A DNA stretch of 5,851 bases, from the NCBI GenBank assembly GCA_023249395.1, contig JAHFCS010000154.1:1-5851 (forward strand), written 5' to 3'. Below the pieces are notes generated by a model. That model ran no database searches. It was given only the letters and a program-made list of their open reading frames with translations, and was not told the origin of the DNA. A program made the position numbers and the translations under genes. This stretch comes from Gemmatimonadota bacterium (GTDB taxonomy: Bacteria; Gemmatimonadota; Gemmatimonadetes; Gemmatimonadales; Gemmatimonadaceae). Positions within the stretch are counted from its first letter, which is position 1, and every line of letters begins with the position of its first letter. Positions 1 through 5,293 of this stretch are shown here, piece by piece.

Positions 1-496
1 GCTGACCCCCGATCAGACGCTGATTGCGGCTCGCCGGTCCCCCGCACAGCACGCAGATCGCGTGCAGCTTGTCAACGACCTCGGCGATCGCCATCAGCTG
101 CGGCATCGATCCGAACGGCTCGCCGCGAAAATCGGTATCAGTCCCGGCGATGATCACCCGACGGCCCCGACCCGCCAGCGAGGTCACCAGCGGAACTACT
201 CCCGGATCGAGGAACTGCGCCTCGTCTATCGCAATGACGTGCGCCATCGGGTCTATCTGCTGGGAGATCTGACTCGAAGAATCGGCAGGTATTGCTTCGA
301 CTGTGCGGCCGTCGTGGCTCGAGATTGCGTAGATCCCCGAGTATCGCTCATCGAGCCGCGACTTGAATACCTGAACGCGCTTGCGGGCGATTATCGACCG
401 TCGCACGCGACGGATCAGCTCCTCGCTCTTGCCGCTGAACATCACGCCGGCGATGACCTCGATCCATCCCCCGATCTGGTGAAACGACTGGCTCAT
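1..496 (-). CDS. tdk: Thymidine kinase, type II (partial, 3' end outside window)
   Basis: Phosphorylates thymidine to dTMP with ATP in the cytosolic pyrimidine salvage pathway. Visible are 165 residues from an ATG at 494-496 (minus strand); type II enzymes usually have about 190-200, so only the C-terminus is missing. The start matches the family: GWIEV, then the P-loop GVMFSGKS at residues 17-24 with K23, followed by EELIRR. The Walker B/catalytic segment AIDEAQF lies at about 89-95, with E92 as the probable catalytic base. The first cysteine pair of the structural zinc site (CVLCG) is near residue 152; the second pair would lie beyond the window. No Shine-Dalgarno sequence precedes the ATG. 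The start codon overlaps the stop of the upstream helicase-like gene (ATGA, 493-496), which suggests translational coupling. The identification is secure. Confidence 0.95.
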   Translation of the reverse strand, partial: MSQSFHQIGGWIEVIAGVMFSGKSEELIRRVRRSIIARKRVQVFKSRLDERYSGIYAISSHDGRTVEAIPADSSSQISQQIDPMAHVIAIDEAQFLDPGVVPLVTSLAGRGRRVIIAGTDTDFRGEPFGSMPQLMAIAEVVDKLHAICVLCGGPASRNQRLIGGQ

Positions 497-1875
497 GGTC
501 GATCGCGCGGCGGCCTGCCACCGCTTCCGGGTCGGGACCCGGGATGGCGATCACGCGCTCCGCCCGGACGGCCCGTTGGCCGCCGATCGCCGGGCCGTGA
601 CTCGCGGGAGGGTCGATCGCCATGGGACGGTCGGTCGCCACGGGATGGGCGATCGCCATGCGACGAGCTTCCTTCACGATCGCGAGGCGGGCGGCTCCCT
701 CTGTCGAATCCTCCGGGACTAATTGCCGGAGGCCGAGGGGCCGCGGCCGCGGCCGCAGCTTCGATGCTCTTCCTGACAGCGCGCTCCCGCTCGAGAAGAC
801 GAAGTGCCGCGGCCGCGATCTCGATACCGTCGTAGCTGTCGAGGAGGGGCTCGAGTGAGAGAATCTCCCTTGTCGGCAGGCCGGTCCGCAGAACCGCGGA
901 CAGCTCCTCCCGCAGACCACGCTCACGATCGCGCGCCAATTTGCCGGCGTTCGGGAAAACCAGCGGCTTGACCTCGCCTCCGGCCATCCGTCTCAGAGGC
1001 TGAAGCTCCCTCGCCTGAACCAGCACGATGATCTCAACCGGATTGGCGGCTGCTGCGGCAGTGAGCTGCTGACGATTCGAAGGCATGCCATAAAAGATCG
1101 CGGCGTGTGTCTCGGGAACGACGTCGCCGCGAGTGGTCGTGACCGCTCCCTCACTGGAGTACCCGAGCGTCCGGAGAAGCGCGGTGACGTCCGCCTCGGC
1201 CTCGCCCGGCCCGACGATAACAGCGGCGGAGGGAGGATCCAGATCATCGAGGAGCCTCCTGAGTCCGGCCAGCCTCGATGACGCAGAGACCGTGACGTAC
1301 CTGAGTGAGACCGGCTCCGCGTTGTCGGGAACCTCTTGCTCGTCCATTCTCCTCGCGCGCCGCAGATAGCGCTCGACGAATGCATCCACCCGCTTGTCCG
1401 CCCTGTCCGTCACGACCACCCTTGCGGCGTCCTTGGGGAGCTCGGTCATCACAAGCTCGAGAGCAGCAGTGGCCTCTGGATCGCCTTCGAACAGCTCGTC
1501 GGCCCAGGCCAGGACCAGCGTCTGGACAGCGTACATCTTAAGGTGAGTGCCCCGAATGAGGTCGGCAAGGTCGGCGGGCGCGCCGGCGATCGCCATGACG
1601 GGGCGTCCCTGCATCAGCCTGGCTGCGCGGCGGGCACTCGTGACCGGAAACAGCTCGATTCCTCCGAGGCCCGTCAGCCTGAGCACCGCCTCGGCCAGCG
1701 CGACAGCGGCCTCCGCGTCGGCGGTCACTACCACCAGCTGGGTCGTCCCAGCAGTAGGATCGACCCTCTCCAGCGGCCCGTTCAGAAATCGGGGCACGGA
1801 GTCCATTGACTGCGGCAGGATGTGGACCACGTTCTGGCTTCGGCCTGTCGCGGCCTCTCGCTCTTCCGATTCCAA
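493..1875 (-). CDS. Degenerate DEAD-box helicase-like protein (probable pseudoenzyme) with Arg/Gly/Pro-rich tail
   Basis: A 460-residue protein from the chosen TTG start. It follows the order of a DEAD-box RNA helicase but without the catalytic residues. Residues about 15-175 resemble RecA lobe 1: NVVHILP at the start, no P-loop where motif I should be, LVVVTADAEAA in place of motif Ia (PTREL), AIAGAPADLADLI in place of TPGRL, LVLAWADELFEG in place of VLDEADEML (AWAD at 123-126), and VVVTDRADKRV in place of SAT. Residues about 185-340 resemble lobe 2, with AIFYGMPSN at the INYDLP position and no HRIGRTGR motif. An alanine run (373-379) leads into a low-complexity basic tail (380-460) like those of RhlE-type helicases. 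Expected role: ATP-independent RNA binding or scaffolding (inference). The TTG start is chosen because GGAG lies 9 nt upstream and the candidate promoter at 1967-1975 excludes the ATG at 1983. Alternatives are GTG at 1830 and ATG at 1806. Confidence 0.78.
   Translation of the reverse strand: MESEEREAATGRSQNVVHILPQSMDSVPRFLNGPLERVDPTAGTTQLVVVTADAEAAVALAEAVLRLTGLGGIELFPVTSARRAARLMQGRPVMAIAGAPADLADLIRGTHLKMYAVQTLVLAWADELFEGDPEATAALELVMTELPKDAARVVVTDRADKRVDAFVERYLRRARRMDEQEVPDNAEPVSLRYVTVSASSRLAGLRRLLDDLDPPSAAVIVGPGEAEADVTALLRTLGYSSEGAVTTTRGDVVPETHAAIFYGMPSNRQQLTAAAAANPVEIIVLVQARELQPLRRMAGGEVKPLVFPNAGKLARDRERGLREELSAVLRTGLPTREILSLEPLLDSYDGIEIAAAALRLLERERAVRKSIEAAAAAAAPRPPAISPGGFDRGSRPPRDREGSSSHGDRPSRGDRPSHGDRPSRESRPGDRRPTGRPGGARDRHPGSRPGSGGRPPRDRP
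607..660 (-). repeat. Three 18-bp tandem units encoding (H/R)GDRPS
   Basis: Three consecutive 18-bp units (643-660, 625-642, 607-624) encode HGDRPS, RGDRPS and HGDRPS, residues 406-423 of the helicase-like protein. The first and third units differ at only two bases. The repeat sits in the basic disordered tail, and its near identity at DNA level suggests expansion by slippage or unequal exchange. Charged GDRPS-type repeats occur in RNA-binding tails of bacterial DEAD-box proteins. Confidence 0.85.
739..756. repeat. GGCCGC x3 simple repeat coding the alanine run
   Basis: Three tandem copies of GGCCGC, read on the minus strand as alternating GCG and GCC alanine codons. They form most of the seven-residue alanine run that joins the helicase-like core to its basic tail. 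A similar GCCGCGGCCGC stretch, again coding alanines, lies near 806-816. Confidence 0.8.
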
Positions 1876-1884
1876 GATTGTTTG

Positions 1885-1888
1885 CTCC
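1885..1888 (-). promoter_or_regulatory. Shine-Dalgarno GGAG deciding the TTG start of the helicase-like gene
   Basis: Minus-strand GGAG followed by 9 nt and TTG at 1873-1875. This is the only convincing ribosome binding site ahead of the conserved NVVHILP segment. It favours a short N-terminus of about 15 residues before that motif. Other starts in the window mostly lack such a site. Confidence 0.5.
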
Positions 1889-1923
1889 GGTGCGACGTGG
1901 CGCAGCCTTGGCCGCGCCGATAC

Positions 1924-1932
1924 TGTTATAAT
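1924..1932 (+). promoter_or_regulatory. Extended -10 promoter for the RAM-nurA-herA operon
   Basis: TGTTATAAT: a perfect TATAAT at 1927-1932 with the TG of an extended -10 one base upstream. No good TTGACA is found at 17-bp spacing (CAGCCT at 1904-1909), as is tolerated for extended -10 promoters. Transcription would start near 1939 and give a leader of about 95 nt before the ATG at 2035. A small hairpin, GAGC-GAT-GCTC (1942-1952), would form at the very 5' end of the RNA. In this GC-rich sequence a perfect TATAAT in the only intergenic gap is unlikely to be accidental. Confidence 0.5.
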
Positions 1933-1966
1933 CCGTGCGTCGAGCGATGCTCCCCGCCGAGACGGA

Positions 1967-1975
1967 AGTATAGCA
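1967..1975 (-). promoter_or_regulatory. Candidate extended -10 promoter for the helicase-like/tdk operon
   Basis: On the minus strand the sequence reads TGCTATACT, with -10 TATACT at 1972-1967 and an upstream TG. The best -35-like hexamer is TTGGGC (1997-1992) at a long 19-bp spacing. The start site would be near 1960, leaving about 85 nt of leader before the TTG at 1875. A GGAAG-N8-CTTCC inverted repeat (1964-1981) straddles this -10 and could be an operator, but its arms are short. Confidence 0.35.
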
Positions 1976-2034
1976 TCTTCCATCGGACGTCGCCCAAGCG
2001 GACGCGTGTCACAGCCGCTCTTAACAACCCGCCA

Positions 2035-2313
2035 ATGATCACCGCCATCGTGCTCGTCAAAGCCGATCCCAAGATGATTCCGCAATGCGCAACGAAGCTT
2101 GCGGGCATCGAAGGAGTCTCACAGGTGTATTCCGTTTCCGGCGAGTGGGACCTCGTCGCGATCGTCGAAGTGACGGACTACGAAGGGGTCGCGACTGTCG
2201 TCACCGAGCACATGTTGGCTGTCCCCGGACTGAAGAACACGCAGACGCTGACGGCCTTTCGCGCGTACTCAAAAAAGGATCTGGAGCAGGCGTGGGACAT
2301 CGGGCTGGAGTGA
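2035..2313 (+). CDS. Stand-alone Lrp/AsnC ligand-binding (RAM) domain protein
   Basis: A 92-residue protein made up only of the RAM domain of Lrp/AsnC regulators, with no helix-turn-helix. The order is strand MITAIVLVKA (1-10), helix with MIPQCATKLAGI, strand VSQVYSVSGEWD with the glycine turn (SGEWD) typical of the family, strand LVAIVEVTD, helix around ATVVTEHMLAV, and strand TQTLTAFRAY. RAM domains dimerise and assemble into higher oligomers, often binding amino acids at subunit interfaces, so sensing or modulating a partner regulator is the likely role. The ATG at 2035 is chosen because it begins the first strand; no Shine-Dalgarno precedes it (AACAACCCGCCA). The stop overlaps the GTG of the nuclease gene (GTGA, 2310-2313), which implies coupling. 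The family call is firm; ligand and target are unknown. Confidence 0.88.
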   Translation: MITAIVLVKADPKMIPQCATKLAGIEGVSQVYSVSGEWDLVAIVEVTDYEGVATVVTEHMLAVPGLKNTQTLTAFRAYSKKDLEQAWDIGLE

Positions 2314-3329
2314 ACCCGCCTGCCCGCGATCGCCGAGACAGCGAGCCCAGCTGGCCGACATCGATTCACGCCGCGCGACGTTTGGTCATGGCGGCGCTCC
2401 CGGGCGCGAGCGCGATGGAGCTCGCGGCGGCGGACGGCGATCCGCGCGGCAGGAGCGAAGAGCCGCCAATTCTGGCGACTCCCAATCTCATCGAGGGCGA
2501 CGAATTCCGTGCAATCCGGGTCGCACCGGAGCGGGAAGCGAGACTCGAGTCGGGATTCACAGGATTTCTCGATGGAGCGCAGGAAGTACGCGTCGTCAGC
2601 CACTGCGACGGGATCCCGATCGTGTGGGCGACGGTATCAGCTGCAGTACGTGTGCGGCAGAATCGCAGACTGCTGGCCTGGCAACGCCACGCTCCGGCGG
2701 TGGAGCGGAGATACTACGTCCCTTTCCGATATCTCGAAAACGCCAGGCAGTCCTTTCGCAACGATCCACGCGTTGTGGACACGGGGCGACCGGATGCCTC
2801 CGGCGCGATACCATCACGGCACCCCGCTGCTCTCCTCGAGCGCGCGATGCAGAAGGTACAGCAGGACCGCGAGGCTCTCGAGCAGACGCTGGCCGATGCG
2901 TGGTGTGGATCGGAGTCGTCGGCTCTCTACATTGACGGCAGCATCACGGCGAGCATGATCGCCTCGGCTTCGTCGCTGGCGGTGGGAGTGATCAAGAGCC
3001 ACCGAACTCTGTACGCCGAGGGTGCTGCCTTTCGAGTCGTTGTCGGCCTGACGGCCGGCGAGCGCTCGTCAGTTTTTCGGGTTTCGCCGCGAACAAGGAA
3101 TCCGGTTGCCAGCTGGTACGTGCGTGTACGCAGCGCCAGCGGTCGTGACGCGCTCTTTGGTCTCGTCCGCGTCGAAGCTGCACTGACGAACGACCCAACT
3201 GCGCGAAGCGACGAGATCTCACGCTGGATAATCGCCGAAGGCTCACCTCTCGCACTGCCCGATGGGCGCTGGGACAAGATGAGCTACGGCATTCGCGACA
3301 CCGAAGAATTTCTGCGAGCGATCTCTTGA
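2310..3329 (+). CDS. nurA: NurA-type nuclease
   Basis: A 339-residue protein (313 if it starts at the ATG at 2388). NurA is a metal-dependent 5'-3' nuclease that works with the HerA motor to resect DNA ends. The NurA signature is YIDGSI, with metal-binding D209 counted from the GTG, followed by SLAVGVIKSHRTLYAEG, the usual second strand of the fold. An N-terminal part (about residues 60-160) carries GFTGFLDGAQEVR and CDGIPIVWATVSAAVRVR, an extension that I believe is usual in bacterial relatives. The C-terminus (RWDKMSYGIRDTEEFLRA) has a tyrosine, but no histidine follows the KSH segment, whereas archaeal NurA has a late conserved His. The strongest support is the herA gene directly after it, overlapping by 4 nt (TTGA, 3326-3329). 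The GTG start is preferred for its overlap with the RAM gene, but neither start has a clear Shine-Dalgarno. Confidence 0.8.
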   Translation: MNPPARDRRDSEPSWPTSIHAARRLVMAALPGASAMELAAADGDPRGRSEEPPILATPNLIEGDEFRAIRVAPEREARLESGFTGFLDGAQEVRVVSHCDGIPIVWATVSAAVRVRQNRRLLAWQRHAPAVERRYYVPFRYLENARQSFRNDPRVVDTGRPDASGAIPSRHPAALLERAMQKVQQDREALEQTLADAWCGSESSALYIDGSITASMIASASSLAVGVIKSHRTLYAEGAAFRVVVGLTAGERSSVFRVSPRTRNPVASWYVRVRSASGRDALFGLVRVEAALTNDPTARSDEISRWIIAEGSPLALPDGRWDKMSYGIRDTEEFLRAIS

Positions 3330-5293
3330 GCGAGCCGCTTGGACGGGTCGTCGCCACCGAGCGGCGGCCGAATACACCCCACGAGTTTCATTTCTGGACA
3401 GCTCTCGATTCACCGGTCGGGATCGGGACGATCGTGCGCGTTGACGGATCGAATCCGGTCAATGGGCAGATTCCGCGCGTTTACGGAATCGTCGTCGAAG
3501 GTTTCAGCTATACCGATCTCCAGTCACCGATGCACGACGTCCTCGGGCACGACGGCTCGCCCGGCAACGCCGGCTTCTCAATCACCGAGCGCGCCGAGAT
3601 CCGGCTCTATTCTGCGGCTGTGCTGCGACAAATTCCCGACGAGCCGCTGCAGCCGGTCCCGATGGGGGAGGTGCACCTCGCCGAAGAAGATGACGTCGCG
3701 CTTGCGCTGCGGATGGACAGCTACCTGAAGGAGGGCGCGCACACGGGAATTCCGGTGGGTGTCTACCGCGCGGGGGCGACGGACTCGACGATCTATCTCG
3801 ATGCCGAATTTCTGCTCGGACCAGAAGCGGCACACCTCAATATTTCCGGAATGTCGGGGCTGGCGACGAAGACGAGCGCCGTGGAGTGGCTGCTGTCATC
3901 GGTCTTCACCCACTTCCCTGAGAGCAAAGGCTCAATCGCCGCGGTCTGCTTCAACGTCAAGGGACCCGATCTACTCTTCCTCGACCAGCCGGGAAGGCTC
4001 GACGATCGCGACATCGAGCTTTACGACAAGATGGGCGTGGCTCCCAGGCCTTTCGAGAAGGTGCAGTACTTCGCTCCCTACACGGCCAAGGGATTCTCGC
4101 TCAACACCCTTCGGTCGAACGAAGCGCTCCTTCACAATGTCACTCCACTGACATGGGGGCTTCGCGAAGTTCTCCAGTACGCCGAGGTGCTGCTCAACCG
4201 CGACGACATCGATGCCAAGGCAGACGCGCTGATCGACTTCATCAAGGAGCGCGTCGTCGACCATGTTTTCGAGGACAGGAAGTATCTCTCGCGCGAGCAC
4301 ACGGTTCAATCGTTCGGCGATCTCGAGGAGTGGTTCCGGGATCTGCTGCGGGGACTCGAGAATGCCAACTCCGAAGCTTGGCGGACACATCACATCGCGA
4401 CGATCAGGAAGGTCCGCAACCGCCTCTCCAACATCTCTACGCGCTGCGCCGGTCTGGTGACGGATTCGGGGACTGTCAGCGACCTTCCGTTCGGGAGCTT
4501 CGAGGACCGGATGGTGTACGTAGTGGACGTCGCAACTCTCGAGGAGGACGCGCAGGATCTCATTTTTGCGCGCGTGGTATCCCGGCTTCGCGAGCACCTC
4601 GAGCGACGTGACCTCGGCGTGAAGCACCTGATTGTCTTCGTCGACGAGCTCAACAAGTACGCGCCAACCGATGGACAGGACACCTATGTCCGCAAGATGT
4701 TGCTCGACCTCGCCGAGCGCGGCCGGTATCTGGGACTCGTTCTCTTCAGTGCGCAGCAGTTCCGGTCGCAGGTGCATCGGCGAGTCGTTGGAAATTCCGG
4801 GACATCGCTTTTCGGACGAATGGACGCGGACGAGCTCGCGACGCCCGGCTACGCAGTGCTGAGCCCGGCCACGCGGACGAAGCTCGCGACCCTGGAGAAG
4901 GGCCAGTTGATGGTGCGTCACCCGCATTTCACACAACCGATCTTTATTCGCTTTCCACGGCCCGCCGTCATGCAGGGCAGGGACGGAGTCGAGCGTTATC
5001 CCCAGGGCGCGGAGACGAGCCTCGACGTTGCCATCTACCGATCGCTGAGATCACTCGACCCATCCATCACACTGCCGTGGGTGCAGAAGTTCGTCGCGCT
5101 CTATGACGAGGCCGAGCTGCTGCGGGCTCGTGACGCGACAACTTTGGCCAGGCCCGCAAACGTCCAGGCGTATTTCGAAGCGCAGTTCAAGCGAATCGTT
5201 CCCACAGAAGCTGCCATGGCCGCCGCGACTGCGTCACGCGAAGATGCGCGAGCTGTCCGCGCGTTGCCGATAGACGATCCGTATGGCTTCTAG
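3326..5293 (+). CDS. herA: HerA-type hexameric ATPase/DNA translocase (DUF87 family)
   Basis: 655 residues from a TTG overlapping the nurA stop. HerA is a hexameric FtsK/HerA-superfamily ATPase that pumps DNA and activates NurA. Residues 1 to about 100 fit the HAS-barrel (GRVVATERRP, VGIGTIVRV, RVYGIVVEG). The P-loop is NISGMSGLATKTS, with K182 and T183; it is non-classical, lacking the GxGK spacing. Walker B is HLIVFVDELNKYAP, with D440 and E441. The sensor strand is VLFSAQQFRSQV (S475-Q478), followed by GNSGTSLFGRMDADEL, with R498 a candidate arginine finger, and LEKGQLMVRHP near the end, typical of HerA. Between P-loop and Walker B lies a helical insertion of about 100 residues (DDIDAKADALIDFIKERVV onward). 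Cytoplasmic. Role: DNA end processing in repair, or a defence-related use, since HerA-like motors serve both. The last 11 nt overlap the next gene. A generic DUF87 ATPase is the alternative, but the NurA partner argues for HerA. Confidence 0.9.
   Translation: MSEPLGRVVATERRPNTPHEFHFWTALDSPVGIGTIVRVDGSNPVNGQIPRVYGIVVEGFSYTDLQSPMHDVLGHDGSPGNAGFSITERAEIRLYSAAVLRQIPDEPLQPVPMGEVHLAEEDDVALALRMDSYLKEGAHTGIPVGVYRAGATDSTIYLDAEFLLGPEAAHLNISGMSGLATKTSAVEWLLSSVFTHFPESKGSIAAVCFNVKGPDLLFLDQPGRLDDRDIELYDKMGVAPRPFEKVQYFAPYTAKGFSLNTLRSNEALLHNVTPLTWGLREVLQYAEVLLNRDDIDAKADALIDFIKERVVDHVFEDRKYLSREHTVQSFGDLEEWFRDLLRGLENANSEAWRTHHIATIRKVRNRLSNISTRCAGLVTDSGTVSDLPFGSFEDRMVYVVDVATLEEDAQDLIFARVVSRLREHLERRDLGVKHLIVFVDELNKYAPTDGQDTYVRKMLLDLAERGRYLGLVLFSAQQFRSQVHRRVVGNSGTSLFGRMDADELATPGYAVLSPATRTKLATLEKGQLMVRHPHFTQPIFIRFPRPAVMQGRDGVERYPQGAETSLDVAIYRSLRSLDPSITLPWVQKFVALYDEAELLRARDATTLARPANVQAYFEAQFKRIVPTEAAMAAATASREDARAVRALPIDDPYGF

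Larger units (their letters stand above)
1876..2034. other. Divergent intergenic control region
   Basis: This 159-bp gap separates the leftward helicase-like/tdk genes from the rightward RAM/nurA/herA genes and is the only non-coding stretch of note. It holds the two opposing extended -10 elements, the GGAG site of the helicase-like gene, and two short inverted repeats (1942-1952 and 1964-1981). I see no rho-independent terminator, riboswitch-like fold or small gene in it. Confidence 0.7.

Noticed and set aside
62..835. Long plus-strand open frame opposite tdk and the helicase-like tail
   Set aside because: Its sequence is low-complexity Arg/Gly/Pro, mirrors the minus-strand repeats, and crosses two genes with strong evidence on the other strand.
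1822..2034. Upstream extension of the RAM-domain protein in the same frame
   Set aside because: The extension overlaps the minus-strand gene and is rich in Arg, Cys and Pro with no family match. The RAM domain begins exactly at the ATG at 2035.
1876..2085. Longer N-terminus for the helicase-like protein (ATG at 2083-2085 or 1981-1983)
   Set aside because: It would overlap the RAM gene or the candidate promoter, and the extra residues show no domain character. TTG at 1875 has a GGAG at good spacing.
2085..2309. Upstream extension of the NurA frame across the RAM gene
   Set aside because: It would overlap almost all of the well-supported RAM gene, and its translation is Arg-rich without domain features.
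3971..4936. 321-codon minus-strand open frame opposite herA
   Set aside because: It lies wholly inside herA, whose Walker B and sensor motifs fall in this stretch. The antisense product resembles no family I know, and GC-rich genes often leave such open frames.
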